NCBI RefSeq assembly: GCF_014650175.1
Contig: NZ_BMUL01000002.1
Location: forward strand, 253,150-317,149
Source: Streptomyces termitum
GTDB lineage: Bacteria > Actinomycetota > Actinomycetes > Streptomycetales > Streptomycetaceae
Length of the DNA stretch: 64,000 nucleotides
Direction of reading: 5' to 3'
In this document: in pieces, positions 1-8,608 of the stretch
Position numbering within the stretch: the first letter of the stretch is position 1
Layout of the letters: each line of letters opens with the position of its first letter
Translations under genes and position numbers: made by a program
The notes under the pieces: model-generated
The model's input: only the letters and a program-made list of their open reading frames with translations
Databases searched by the model: none
What the model was told of the DNA's origin: nothing

Positions 1-765
1 GTCCTGCTGCGGCAGCGGACGCCCGGCGGCGGCTTCGAGACGTCCTGGCTCGGCCTCGGCAGCCCCGAGACGGTGCCCCGCCGCACCCGGCTGACCGGCG
101 CGCCGACCGCCGTGACCGACGCGGACGGCCGCGTCCACCTCTTCGTCCGCAACGGCGACCGGGGCGTCTGCGCCCGGGTCCTGGACACCGACGGCCGCTG
201 GTCGCCGTGGTACGTCCTGCCCGGCGGCGACGTGCAGGAGGGGCTGGCGGCCACCGTCGACGGGCGGGGCCTCGTGCACCTCTTCGGCGCCTCCGCGGAA
301 CGGATCGAGCACTGGGCCCAGCGCACCCCCGGCGGCCCGCTGCACCGGGGCACGCGCCCGCCGGACGGGTGCCCCGGCGACGTGCCGGACGCGGTCACCG
401 CCCCGGACGGCTCGGTCCTGCTCTGCTACCGCCGGGCCGAAGGCGACGGCGTCGTCGTCGCCCGGCTGGCCCCCGGCCGGGGCCGCCGCTGGCGGACGGT
501 CGCCCGGCCGTCGATCCCCGGGTACGGGCGGATCGGCCTCGCCCCGTCCGGCGGGGACCTGCTCCTCGTCCCCGTCGGCGCGGACCGGCGGCCCGCCTAC
601 GACCTCACCGGCGGGCGTGTCCTCGCGGCCGGTTCACCGGCGGCCGCCCCGCAGGTCGGCGCCCCCGCCCTCCTGGTCCATCCGGACGGCACCGCCGCCA
701 CCGTCTCCCTCTCCCTCTCCTGTGTCCCGGCCCTCACCCCGCTGCGCCCGCCGGCCCCCGCCTGA
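1..765 (+). CDS. C-terminal part of a beta-propeller-like (PLL/lectin-type) protein
   Basis: The reading frame is open from the first base, so the gene begins before the window; 254 codons plus a TGA are visible. The protein has recurring blades in which a short DGR or DG turn is followed by a hydrophobic strand such as VHLFV or VHLFG and then a Trp-bearing loop (WSPWYVL, HWAQR), spaced about 45-50 residues. That pattern resembles PLL-like or fucose-lectin-type beta-propellers, which bind ligands or glycans. No membrane segment, signal peptide or catalytic motif is visible in this portion. It is convergent with obg across a short gap holding a strong hairpin. Family assignment is by repeat pattern only; the N-terminus may carry another domain. 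Confidence 0.6.
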   Translation, partial: VLLRQRTPGGGFETSWLGLGSPETVPRRTRLTGAPTAVTDADGRVHLFVRNGDRGVCARVLDTDGRWSPWYVLPGGDVQEGLAATVDGRGLVHLFGASAERIEHWAQRTPGGPLHRGTRPPDGCPGDVPDAVTAPDGSVLLCYRRAEGDGVVVARLAPGRGRRWRTVARPSIPGYGRIGLAPSGGDLLLVPVGADRRPAYDLTGGRVLAAGSPAAAPQVGAPALLVHPDGTAATVSLSLSCVPALTPLRPPAPA

Positions 766-792
766 CCCGGCCCGCGTCCCTGGACGCGAAAG

Positions 793-822
793 GACCCCCG
801 GCGGCCGAAGCCGCCGGGGGTC
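793..822. terminator. Convergent terminator hairpin
   Basis: A 13-bp perfect stem (793-805 with 810-822) closes on a CGAA tetraloop. It lies between the plus-strand propeller gene and the minus-strand obg gene and can serve both. There is no T-run, as is usual for Streptomyces terminators. Confidence 0.7.
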
Positions 823-861
823 CCGGTTCCGTTCCGCTCCGGCAGGGCCGGGCGGGGACCG

Positions 862-2301
862 CTAGAACGGGTCGAACTCGTCGTACTCGCGGTCCGCGTC
901 GTCGTGCTCCGCCTGGCGGTCGCGGCGGCGCTGGGCGGCGGGGCGCGGGGCCTCCAGGCGGTGGTCCTCGCCACGGCGACCGAGCATCTCCGCGCCGGCC
1001 ATGAGGGTGGGCTCCCAGTCGAAGACGACCGCGTTCTCCTCCGCGCCGATGGCGACGCCGTCGCCCGCGCGGGCGCCCGCCTTCATCAGCGCGTCCTCGA
1101 CGCCGAGGCGGTTGAGGCGGTCGGCGAGGTAGCCGACGGCCTCGTCGTTGTTGAAGTCGGTCTGGCGGACCCAGCGCTCCGGCTTCTCGCCGCGCACCCG
1201 GTAGACCTCCTCGGCCTCGTCGTAGGTGACGGTGAAGCCCGCGTCGTCGACGGCCTTCGGGCGGATGACGATGCGGGTCGCCTCCTCCTTCGGCTTCGCG
1301 GCGCGCGCCTTCGCGACGATGTCGGCGAGGGCGAAGGAGAGCTCCTTGAGGCCGGTGCGGGCGACCGCGGAGACCTCGAAGACGCGGTAGCCGCGCTCCT
1401 CCAGGTCCGGGCGGATCATGTCCGCGAGGTCCTGCCCGTCCGGGATGTCGATCTTGTTGAGGACGACGACGCGCGGCCGGTCGTCGAGGCCGCCGTACTG
1501 CTTCAGCTCCTCCTCGATGATGTCGAGGTCGCTGACCGGGTCGCGGTCGGACTCCAGCGTCGCCGTGTCGAGGACGTGGACGAGGACCGAGCAGCGCTCG
1601 ACGTGCCGGAGGAACTCCAGGCCGAGGCCGCGGCCCTGGCTGGCGCCGGGGATGAGGCCGGGGACGTCGGCGATGGTGTAGACGGTCGAGCCGGCCGTCA
1701 CCACGCCGAGGTTCGGGACCAGGGTGGTGAAGGGGTAGTCCGCGATCTTCGGCTTGGCGGCCGAGAGGACGGAGATGAGGGAGGACTTGCCGGCGCTGGG
1801 GTAGCCGACGAGCGCCACGTCGGCGACGGTCTTCAGCTCCAGGACGATGTCCTGGAGGTCGCCGGGCACGCCGAGCAGCGCGAAGCCGGGGGCCTTGCGG
1901 CGGGCGGAGGACAGCGCCGCGTTGCCGAGGCCGCCGCGGCCGCCCTCGGCGGCGACGTAGGTCGTGCCGTGGCCGACGAGGTCCGCGAGGACCTCGCCCT
2001 TCCCGTCGAGGACGACGGTGCCGTCGGGCACGTACAGGACGAGGTCCTGGCCGTCCTTGCCCGCGCGGTTGCCGCCCTCGCCGGGCTTGCCGTTGGTGGC
2101 CTTGCGGTGCGGGGAGTGGTGGTACTCCAGGAGGGTGGTGACGGACTGGTCGACGACCAGGATCACGTCGCCGCCACGGCCGCCGTTGCCGCCGTCCGGG
2201 CCGCCGAGCGGCTTGAACTTCTCCCGGTGGACGGAGGCGCAGCCGTGGCCTCCGTTACCCGCGGCGACGTGCAGCTCGACGCGGTCCACGAAGGTGGTCA
2301 T
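862..2301 (-). CDS. obg: Obg family GTPase (ObgE/CgtA)
   Basis: Obg is an essential GTPase that monitors GTP, acts in large ribosomal subunit maturation and in Streptomyces influences the onset of aerial growth. The 479-residue product has the Gly-rich Obg fold in about residues 1-158 (repeated GG motifs such as [13 protein letters not shown]), the G domain with P-loop GYPSAGKSS at 166-174, a DVPG switch II at 212-215 and an NKID specificity motif near 283. An OCT-type C-terminal domain (about 345-425) and a short acidic tail ending in DEFDPF follow, as usual in actinobacteria. The ATG at 2301 starts the Obg fold directly. It is the third gene of the rplU-rpmA-obg operon, 113 bases after rpmA, with a hairpin in that gap. 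Confidence 0.98.
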   Translation of the reverse strand: MTTFVDRVELHVAAGNGGHGCASVHREKFKPLGGPDGGNGGRGGDVILVVDQSVTTLLEYHHSPHRKATNGKPGEGGNRAGKDGQDLVLYVPDGTVVLDGKGEVLADLVGHGTTYVAAEGGRGGLGNAALSSARRKAPGFALLGVPGDLQDIVLELKTVADVALVGYPSAGKSSLISVLSAAKPKIADYPFTTLVPNLGVVTAGSTVYTIADVPGLIPGASQGRGLGLEFLRHVERCSVLVHVLDTATLESDRDPVSDLDIIEEELKQYGGLDDRPRVVVLNKIDIPDGQDLADMIRPDLEERGYRVFEVSAVARTGLKELSFALADIVAKARAAKPKEEATRIVIRPKAVDDAGFTVTYDEAEEVYRVRGEKPERWVRQTDFNNDEAVGYLADRLNRLGVEDALMKAGARAGDGVAIGAEENAVVFDWEPTLMAGAEMLGRRGEDHRLEAPRPAAQRRRDRQAEHDDADREYDEFDPF

Positions 2302-2359
2302 GGTTCTGTGCCTCCAGCAGTCAGCTTCGTACGTAATGTCTATCTAGTAACACGCGAAA

Positions 2360-2397
2360 GGCGGACCCTCTTCCCCGCCGGGGAAGTGAGGTCCGCC
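2360..2397 (-). terminator. Hairpin between rpmA and obg
   Basis: An 8-bp outer stem (2360-2367 with 2390-2397) encloses a second short inverted repeat around TTCCCCGCCGGGGAA. In the minus-strand transcript it lies after rpmA and before obg, so it may partly terminate transcription and lower obg relative to the ribosomal proteins. That role is inference. Confidence 0.5.
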
Positions 2398-2414
2398 TCC
2401 GCAGTAACGTCCGA

Positions 2415-2669
2415 TCAGGCGACCGGGACGATGTTCACGACCTTGCGGCCACGGAAGGTGCCGAACTGCACCGAACCGGCCTGCAGGGCGAACAGGGTGT
2501 CGTCGCCACCGCGACCGACGCCCGAGCCCGGGTGGAAGTGGGTGCCGCGCTGGCGGACCAGGATCTCACCCGCGTTGACGACCTGACCGCCGAAGCGCTT
2601 CACGCCGAGCCGCTGGGCATTGGAATCGCGACCGTTCCGGGTGGACGATGCGCCCTTCTTGTGTGCCAT
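2415..2669 (-). CDS. rpmA: 50S ribosomal protein L27
   Basis: This 84-residue product starts [20 protein letters not shown], the typical bacterial L27 N-terminus whose first residues reach towards the peptidyl-transferase centre. The rest ([17 protein letters not shown], then [11 protein letters not shown]) matches the beta-barrel of L27, and the length is normal. No cleavable N-terminal extension like that of Firmicutes L27 is present. It follows rplU by 14 bases on the minus strand and clearly shares its transcript. Confidence 0.98.
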   Translation of the reverse strand: MAHKKGASSTRNGRDSNAQRLGVKRFGGQVVNAGEILVRQRGTHFHPGSGVGRGGDDTLFALQAGSVQFGTFRGRKVVNIVPVA

Positions 2670-2683
2670 TGCTCAGTCCCTCT

Positions 2684-3004
2684 TTACTTCGCGGCCGACG
2701 GGATGGACGTGACCTTGATCGCCGTGTACTGCTGGCGGTGACCCTGGCGACGGCGGTAGCCGGTCTTGTTCTTGTAGCGCAGGATGTCGATCTTGGCACC
2801 CTTGGTGTGGTCCACGACCTCGGCCTGGACCTTGATGCCGGCCAGGACCCACGGGTCGCTGGTGACGGCCTCGCCGTCGACCACGAGCAGGGTCGAGAGC
2901 TCGACCGTGTCGCCGATCTTGGCGGTGGAAATCTTGTCAACCTCAACGATGTCGCCGACAGCAACCTTGTGCTGGCGACCACCGCTGCGCACGATGGCGT
3001 ACAC
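2684..3004 (-). CDS. rplU: 50S ribosomal protein L21
   Basis: L21 is an early-assembly large-subunit protein that binds 23S rRNA with L20. The 106-residue product begins [18 protein letters not shown], a hallmark of bacterial L21, and ends with the basic [21 protein letters not shown] segment characteristic of the family. The GTG at 3004 is the only start that keeps the conserved first residues. It is the first gene of rplU-rpmA-obg; a good sigma-70-type promoter is visible about 140 bases upstream. Confidence 0.97.
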   Translation of the reverse strand: MYAIVRSGGRQHKVAVGDIVEVDKISTAKIGDTVELSTLLVVDGEAVTSDPWVLAGIKVQAEVVDHTKGAKIDILRYKNKTGYRRRQGHRQQYTAIKVTSIPSAAK

Positions 3005-3146
3005 GCGGACTCTCTCTCACTCGACGGGAACCTCTGAAGCCAGCCGTCCCCCGCGAACGCGGGAGGGGCCTCCTCCGTCACCGCGCGGCGGTTCGGGAGG
3101 GTGGGGTGCTCAGGGGGTGGCGCGTACACAGACACGCCGACGGCCA

Positions 3147-3175
3147 AGGCTACGGTGACCGGCTTGAGAGGTCAA
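3147..3175 (-). promoter_or_regulatory. HrdB-type promoter for rplU-rpmA-obg
   Basis: Read on the minus strand there is TTGACC (3170-3175), a 17-nt spacer and TAGCCT (3147-3152). This is close to the Streptomyces vegetative consensus TTGACN-17/18-TANNNT. It leaves a leader of about 135 nt before the rplU GTG. The leader contains a small hairpin (CCCGCG at 3050-3055 with CGCGGG at 3058-3063) that could take part in control. I saw no other equally good promoter in the gap. Confidence 0.7.
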
Positions 3176-3380
3176 ACCGGGCCCTGCCGGGGGCGCCCGG
3201 ACCACCGGACCGGGGCCGTCGCGCGCTCGCCGGCGTCCGGGACGACGGCTTCCCGGGGCGTCGGCGGGGCCGGGTGGGGCCGGTCGCGGCGGGACGTCCG
3301 CCGTGGGCCGGCCAGGGGTCCGGTGGGCGCACGCGGCGCTGCCGTGGCCCGTCGGCACCGGGAGCCGGTCCCTTCCTGAC

Positions 3381-3420
3381 ACGGTGAAACACGGTGAAAC
3401 ACGGTGAAACACGGTGAAAC
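3381..3420. repeat. Four perfect tandem copies of a 10-bp unit
   Basis: The unit ACGGTGAAAC occurs four times in a row without mismatch, and a fifth copy begins (ACG) before the sequence diverges. It lies in the 483-base gap between rplU and rne, upstream of the rplU promoter and just beyond the rne terminator. Ten bases is close to one helical turn, so the copies present the same face of the helix. Function is unknown. Confidence 0.95.
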
Positions 3421-3422
3421 AC

Positions 3423-3468
3423 GCGAAGTCCCGCCCGCCCCCCTCTCGGGGGCCGGGCGGGACTTCGC
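3423..3468 (-). terminator. Strong terminator after rne
   Basis: A perfect 15-bp stem (3423-3437 with 3454-3468) is extended by an inner C-run/G-run pairing around TCTC. It lies 20 bases past the rne stop on the minus strand. The remaining gap up to rplU (3005-3487) holds the rplU promoter, the 10-bp repeat and no plausible gene. Confidence 0.75.
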
Positions 3469-3487
3469 ACGAGGACCTGCCGGGACG

Positions 3488-6400
3488 TCAGTCCTGGGCC
3501 GGGGTCTTCTCCGCCGCCTTCTTGGCCGGGGCCTTCTTGGCGGCGGTCTTCTTCGCCGCCGTCTTCTTGGCCGCCGTCTTCTTCGTGGCGGCCTTCTTGG
3601 CGGTGGCCTTCTTCGCCGTCTTGCGGGCCGCCTTCTTGGCCGCCGGGGCGGCCTCGGGCTCCTCGCCGGACTCCGCGGCCGGGGCCTCGGAGTCGGCGGG
3701 GGCGGCCGCGGCGACCACGATCTCGGCGGCCTCGGCACCGGCGGGCGCACCGGCCGGGGCGGTGGCCTTGCGGACCACCCGGCGACGGGCACGCGGCGCG
3801 GCGGCGGGCGCCTCCTCGGCGACCGGCTCCGCGACGGCCTCGGCGACCGGCTCGGTGACGGTCTCCGCGACGGGCTCCGCGACCGGCTCGGGCGCGGTCT
3901 CGACGACCGGCTCCGGCGCCGGTACGGCCTCCGGCTCCGGCGCCCCGGCGGCCTGCTCGCCGGTCGAGACGACCGGGGAGGTGGCACGGCGGGTGGCGCG
4001 GCGGCGGGTGCGCGGCGCGGGCGCCGCCTCCACGGCCTCGGCCTCGACCGGCGCCTCGGCCACCACGGGCTCCGGCTCCGCGACGGGCTCGGCGACCGGC
4101 TCCGCGACGATCTCCGTGACGATCTCGGCGGCCGGCTCGGCGACGGGCTCCGCGATCGGGGTCGGGGTCACCGGCGCGGTCACCTTGCGGGTGACCCGGC
4201 GGCGGCCACGGCCGCGCGTGGCGGCGGCCTCGGCCTCCGCGGCGCTGCCGTACAGCTCCTCGTCCGGGGCGATCGGGACCGGCACGGCCACCGGGGCGGC
4301 CACCTCGGCCGCGACCTCGGCCTCGGTCTCGTGCGTCTCGGTCTCGTGCGCCTCGTGCGTGTCGTGGGCGTGGTCGTGGTCGTGACCGTCGCCGCCCCGG
4401 CCGCGCTTCTTCGCGCGCTTGCCGCCACCGCCGCCGCCGTGCGAGGCCGGCTGCTCCATGTGGACGATGACGCCCCGGCCGTTGCAGTGGACGCAGGTCT
4501 CGGAGAAGGACTCCAGGAGGCCCTGGCCGACCCGCTTGCGGGTCATCTGCACCAGGCCGAGCGAGGTGACCTCGGCCACCTGGTGCTTGGTCCGGTCGCG
4601 GCCCAGGCACTCCAGGAGGCGGCGGAGCACCAGGTCGCGGTTGGACTCCAGGACCATGTCGATGAAGTCGATGACGACGATGCCGCCGAGGTCGCGCAGC
4701 CGCAGCTGGCGCACGATCTCCTCGGCCGCCTCCAGGTTGTTCCTGGTGACGGTCTCCTCCAGGTTGCCGCCCTGGCCGGTGAACTTGCCGGTGTTGACGT
4801 CGACGACGATCATCGCCTCGGTCTTGTCGATCACCAGCGAGCCGCCGGACGGCAGCCACACCTTCCGGTCGAGCGCCTTCATCAGCTGCTCGTCGATCCG
4901 GTAGGTGGCGAAGACGTCGACCTCGCTGGTCCACCGCGTCAGGCGGTCGGCCAGGTCGGGCGCGACGTGCGAGACGTAGCCGTGGATGGTCTCCCACGCC
5001 TCGTCACCGCTCACGATGACCTTGGAGAAGTCCTCGTTGAAGATGTCGCGGACGACCCGGACGGTCATGTCCGGCTCGCCGTAGAGGAGGCTCGGCGCGG
5101 ACGTGGTGATCTGGCCGGCCTTCTTCTGGATGTCGGCCCACTGCGCCTGGAGGCGCTCCACGTCGCGGCGCAGCTCGTCCTCGCTCGCGCCCTCGGCGGC
5201 GGTGCGCACGATGACGCCCGCGTCCTCGGGGACGATCTTCTTGAGGATGGTCTTCAGGCGGGCGCGCTCGGTGTCCGGGAGCTTGCGGCTGATGCCGGTC
5301 ATCGAGCCCTCGGGGACGTACACGAGGTAGCGGCCGGGGAGGGAGACCTGGCTGGTCAGACGGGCGCCCTTGTGGCCGATCGGGTCCTTGGTGACCTGCA
5401 CCAGGACCGACTGGCCGGACTTGAGGGCGGCCTCGATGCGGCGCGGGCCGTGGCCCATGCCGAGCGCCTCGAAGTTGACCTCGCCGGCGTAGAGGACCGC
5501 GTTGCGGCCCTTGCCGATGTCGACGAAGGCGGCCTCCATCGACGGCAGCACGTTCTGGACCTTGCCCAGGTAGACGTTGCCGACGTACGAGGTGGCCTGC
5601 TCCTTGTTGACGTAGTGCTCGACGAGGACGTTGTCCTCCAGGACGCCGATCTGGGTGCGCTCGCCGTTCTGGCGGACGACCATGACGCGCTCGACGGCCT
5701 CGCGGCGGGCCAGGAACTCGGCCTCGCTGATGATCGGGACGCGGCGGCGGCCCTGCTCGCGGCCCTCGCGGCGGCGCTGCTTCTTGGCCTCCAGGCGGGT
5801 GGAGCCCTTGATGGACTGCACCTCGTCGGCGCCGGTGCCGTGCTCGGCCTTCTCGCGGGCCGGGCGCGGCTCGCGGACCTTGACGACCGTGCGGACGCCG
5901 TCCTCGTCGGCGGCCTCGCCCTCGCCCGGGGCGTCACCGCTGCGACGGCGGCGGCGACGGCGGCGACGGGAGCTGCTGGAGCCGGAGAGGCCGGACTCGT
6001 CGTCGTCCTCGGCGTCCTCGGACTCCTCGGCGCCGGACTCCTCCTCGCCCTCGGCGTGGAACTCGTCGGCCTCGTCGGCCTCGTCCGCCTCGGCGTGCTC
6101 GCCGCGGCGGCGGCGACGGCCCCCGCGACGGCGGCGGCGGGACGGACGGTCGCCGTACTCGTCGGCCTCGTCCGCCTCCTCGGCCTCCGCCTCCTCGGCC
6201 TCGTCGGCGACGTGCTCGACCTCGGGCTCGTCCGCGACGGTGGACGGTACGGGCTCCACCGCGACGGGCTCGCCGCGGCGGCGACGGCGACGGCGCGAAC
6301 CGGTCTCGGCGCGCTCGGCGGTCTCGGCGGCGGGGGCCGTCTCGACGACGGTCTCCTCGGTCTCCTCCTCCGGCTCCTCCTCGACGGTCTCGGCGACGGC

Positions 6401-7345
6401 GGCGGCCGCGAAGGCGGCGGTCTCCGGCGTCTGGAACATCGGCTCGGTGAAGACCGGGGCCTGGAAGACGGCGACGGCGGGGCGGGCGGCGCGGCGCGGG
6501 CCGCGCTCCTCCCCGGCGGCGGGCGGCTCGGAGGTGAACTGCGGGCTGCTGACCCGGCGGCGGCCACGGCCCCGGGTGGCGGCGGTCTCGGCGGCGGCGA
6601 CCTCGGCGCCGTGGGAGGCGATCTCCTCGACGGTGTCCTCGGGGAGGGCCTCGCCGGAGGCGGCGATCTCGGCGGCGGCGTCGGGGGTGACGGCGGTCTC
6701 GGGCGCGGCGGCCCTGCGGGTGGCGCGGCGGCGGGTACGGGCCGGGGCGGCCTCCGCCACCGGCTCCTCGGCCACCGGCTCGGCGGCGGGAGCCTCGGCC
6801 GGGGCCTCGGTCCCGGCCTCGACGGTGGTCACCGGGGCGGAGACCCGGCGGGTCGCGCGGCGGCGGGTGCGGGCGGGGGCCGCCTCCGGCTCCTCGGCCG
6901 GGGCCTGCGCCTCGACGGCGGCCGGGGCCTCGGCGGGCTCCTCGGCGGCGGCCGGGGCGGTCTCGGGCGCGGCGGCCTTGCGGGTCGCGCGGCGGCGGGT
7001 ACGGGCCGGAGCGGCCTCCGCCACCGGCTCCTCGGCCACCGGCTCGGCGGCGGGAGCCTCGGCCGGGGTCGCGGCGGGCTCCTCGGCGGCGGCCGTGGCC
7101 GTCACCGGCGCGGCGGCCTTGCGGGTGGCGCGGCGGCGGGTGCGGGCCGGAGCGGCCTCGGGCTCGTCCGCCGGGGCCTGCGCCTCGACGGCGGCCGGGG
7201 CCTCGGCGGCCTCGGGCGTGTCGGCGGCGGTGCCGGCCGCGACCGGGGGGCCCGCGGGGCGGGAGGCGGCGCGGCGCCGGCGGCGCGGCGGCAGCTTGTC
7301 GCCGGGGGCGTTGCTGTCGTGGGTCTCGTTGGTCTCGTCGAGCAT
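3488..7345 (-). CDS. rne: RNase E/G family endoribonuclease (RNase ES)
   Basis: RNase E cuts single-stranded RNA in mRNA decay and in rRNA and tRNA processing. The 1285-residue product has its catalytic core in the middle, as in other Streptomyces enzymes: an S1 domain near residues 550-640, the metal-binding Asp residues in VVDVNTGKF (about 846) and VVIDFIDM (about 892), and the CVHC Zn-link near 952. Both flanks are low-complexity Ala/Glu/Pro sequence punctuated by basic motifs of the type RTRRRATRKAAAP; I count about five before and three after the core. The last 55 residues are histone-H1-like Lys/Ala repeats (AAKK units). The flanks may bind RNA or other degradosome parts. ATG at 7345 has a weak GGGAG Shine-Dalgarno. 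Confidence 0.95.
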   Translation of the reverse strand: MLDETNETHDSNAPGDKLPPRRRRRAASRPAGPPVAAGTAADTPEAAEAPAAVEAQAPADEPEAAPARTRRRATRKAAAPVTATAAAEEPAATPAEAPAAEPVAEEPVAEAAPARTRRRATRKAAAPETAPAAAEEPAEAPAAVEAQAPAEEPEAAPARTRRRATRRVSAPVTTVEAGTEAPAEAPAAEPVAEEPVAEAAPARTRRRATRRAAAPETAVTPDAAAEIAASGEALPEDTVEEIASHGAEVAAAETAATRGRGRRRVSSPQFTSEPPAAGEERGPRRAARPAVAVFQAPVFTEPMFQTPETAAFAAAAVAETVEEEPEEETEETVVETAPAAETAERAETGSRRRRRRRGEPVAVEPVPSTVADEPEVEHVADEAEEAEAEEADEADEYGDRPSRRRRRGGRRRRRGEHAEADEADEADEFHAEGEEESGAEESEDAEDDDESGLSGSSSSRRRRRRRRRSGDAPGEGEAADEDGVRTVVKVREPRPAREKAEHGTGADEVQSIKGSTRLEAKKQRRREGREQGRRRVPIISEAEFLARREAVERVMVVRQNGERTQIGVLEDNVLVEHYVNKEQATSYVGNVYLGKVQNVLPSMEAAFVDIGKGRNAVLYAGEVNFEALGMGHGPRRIEAALKSGQSVLVQVTKDPIGHKGARLTSQVSLPGRYLVYVPEGSMTGISRKLPDTERARLKTILKKIVPEDAGVIVRTAAEGASEDELRRDVERLQAQWADIQKKAGQITTSAPSLLYGEPDMTVRVVRDIFNEDFSKVIVSGDEAWETIHGYVSHVAPDLADRLTRWTSEVDVFATYRIDEQLMKALDRKVWLPSGGSLVIDKTEAMIVVDVNTGKFTGQGGNLEETVTRNNLEAAEEIVRQLRLRDLGGIVVIDFIDMVLESNRDLVLRRLLECLGRDRTKHQVAEVTSLGLVQMTRKRVGQGLLESFSETCVHCNGRGVIVHMEQPASHGGGGGGKRAKKRGRGGDGHDHDHAHDTHEAHETETHETEAEVAAEVAAPVAVPVPIAPDEELYGSAAEAEAAATRGRGRRRVTRKVTAPVTPTPIAEPVAEPAAEIVTEIVAEPVAEPVAEPEPVVAEAPVEAEAVEAAPAPRTRRRATRRATSPVVSTGEQAAGAPEPEAVPAPEPVVETAPEPVAEPVAETVTEPVAEAVAEPVAEEAPAAAPRARRRVVRKATAPAGAPAGAEAAEIVVAAAAPADSEAPAAESGEEPEAAPAAKKAARKTAKKATAKKAATKKTAAKKTAAKKTAAKKAPAKKAAEKTPAQD

Positions 7346-7577
7346 GCGGGGGTTCTCCCGTCACGCTCCCGGGCGCCGCGTCGGATTCCGGCGGGGCGGC
7401 ACGGACGCGCGTCGTGCGCGGTGCCGCCCGTCCGGGGCGCGGGCGCCGCACGGGAGCTGATGTATGGCTCGCCGGTTCCGTACGCCCGATGCGGACGGCC
7501 TGGCGAAAGTCTCCTGGTCAGTGCGCGGCCCGACCCAGGTGGCTCCCGAGTGCCAGGGCTGCGCTCGACGTCGTCCC

Positions 7578-8411
7578 CTACGCGGGGCCTGCCTCCGGCG
7601 CCGTCGCCGGGGCGGTCGCGGCGGCCGTGGTAGAAGCGGCCGTGACTGCCTCGCGGTCGGGCGCGAGCGGGTCGGTCACCGTGCCGGACTCCTCGTCGAA
7701 GGGCCCCTGCGCCAGCCTGGTCACCGCTGCGGGGACCGGCGGCGCCAGGTCGGCCACGGCGCGGAGACCGGACAGGACGTCGTCGGGTCGCACGGCGGGT
7801 GTCATGTGCCGAACGACCAGCCGCAGTATCGCACAGGCGTCGTCCGCGGGCCCATCGCCCCGGGGATCGCCCTGGGGCCGGTCCGCGGCGAGCGCGGCGA
7901 CCGCGGCGCGGGTGTCGAAGGTGCGGATGCCGTTCTTAGTCTTGCGCTGCACCTCCACGGTCTCGGCCGCGAGGAAGGCGTCGACGGCCTTTTCCGCGTC
8001 CTCGACGGGGACGCCGTCGAGCCGCAGCTCCCACACGGAGGCGGCGAGCCGGTCGGCGAGGCCCGAGGTGCGGGCCTCGACGGCGTCGGTGATGTCGAGG
8101 CCGGCCGGGAGGGACTCGTCGAGCAGGGCCCGCAGGGTCTCGGGGTCGCGGCGCTCGGTGAGGGCGATCTCCAGGAACTCGGCCTCGGAGCCCGTACCCG
8201 TGGGGGCGGCGTTGGCGTACGACACCTTGGGGTGCGGGGTGAAGCCGGCCGAGTACGCCATGGGCACCTCGGCGCGGCGCAGGGCGCGCTCGAAGGCGCG
8301 CTGGAAGTCGCGGTGGCTGGTGAACCGGAGGCGGCCTCGCTTGGTGTAGCGCAGTCGGATGCGCTGCACCGCCGGTGCGGGCGGCGGACCTTCGGGCTGT
8401 CGCTTGCCCAG
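7578..8411 (-). CDS. DUF2344 / TIGR03936 protein, partner of B12-binding radical SAM protein
   Basis: The product is a DUF2344 protein with the signature start RIRLRYTKRGRLRFTSHRD followed by AEVPMAYSAGFTPHPKVSYA. In many bacteria this gene adjoins, or is fused to, a B12-binding radical SAM gene of TIGR03960 type; function is unknown. I place the start at a CTG (8411) because GAGGAG lies 8 bases upstream and the conserved sequence begins soon after. An upstream start at 8495 would add 28 low-complexity residues. The length is then 277 residues. The C-terminal third is Ala-rich and poorly conserved in type. Its usual partner is present 3.4 kb away (11810-13738), separated by two unrelated genes. 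Confidence 0.8.
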   Translation of the reverse strand: MGKRQPEGPPPAPAVQRIRLRYTKRGRLRFTSHRDFQRAFERALRRAEVPMAYSAGFTPHPKVSYANAAPTGTGSEAEFLEIALTERRDPETLRALLDESLPAGLDITDAVEARTSGLADRLAASVWELRLDGVPVEDAEKAVDAFLAAETVEVQRKTKNGIRTFDTRAAVAALAADRPQGDPRGDGPADDACAILRLVVRHMTPAVRPDDVLSGLRAVADLAPPVPAAVTRLAQGPFDEESGTVTDPLAPDREAVTAASTTAAATAPATAPEAGPA

Positions 8412-8549
8412 TGGTTCTTCTCCTCGGTGCGGGGCGGGCGCGGTGGCGCTCCGCCCGGAAGCTCTTGGGCGTCCCCTGGGTCCCGCCCGGCTCACCCCCG
8501 CACGGGCGGGGAGGTCTCGGGGGCGGGCGCCGCGCCGGGGACGTTCGTT

Positions 8550-8565
8550 GTACTACCCAGAGTAC
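8550..8565. promoter_or_regulatory. Short inverted repeat GTACT-N6-AGTAC
   Basis: A perfect 5-bp inverted repeat with a 6-nt spacer lies in the gap upstream of the DUF2344 gene. It could be a regulator site or part of a minus-strand promoter (TAGTAC as a possible -10). Evidence is limited to the symmetry. Confidence 0.25.
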
Positions 8566-8608
8566 GCGCCCGGCGCACCCGGGGTTCCCCGGCGAGCCGG
8601 GGACACGG

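Noticed and set aside
904..2586. Long plus-strand open frame opposite obg and rpmA
   Set aside because: It has no recognisable domain and mirrors the Obg and L27 codons; both minus-strand genes are unambiguous.
3404..7633. 1409-codon plus-strand open frame opposite rne
   Set aside because: It is an antisense shadow: the minus strand has clear RNase E motifs, and the plus-strand product is Gly/Leu/Arg low complexity without domains, a by-product of GC-rich third positions.
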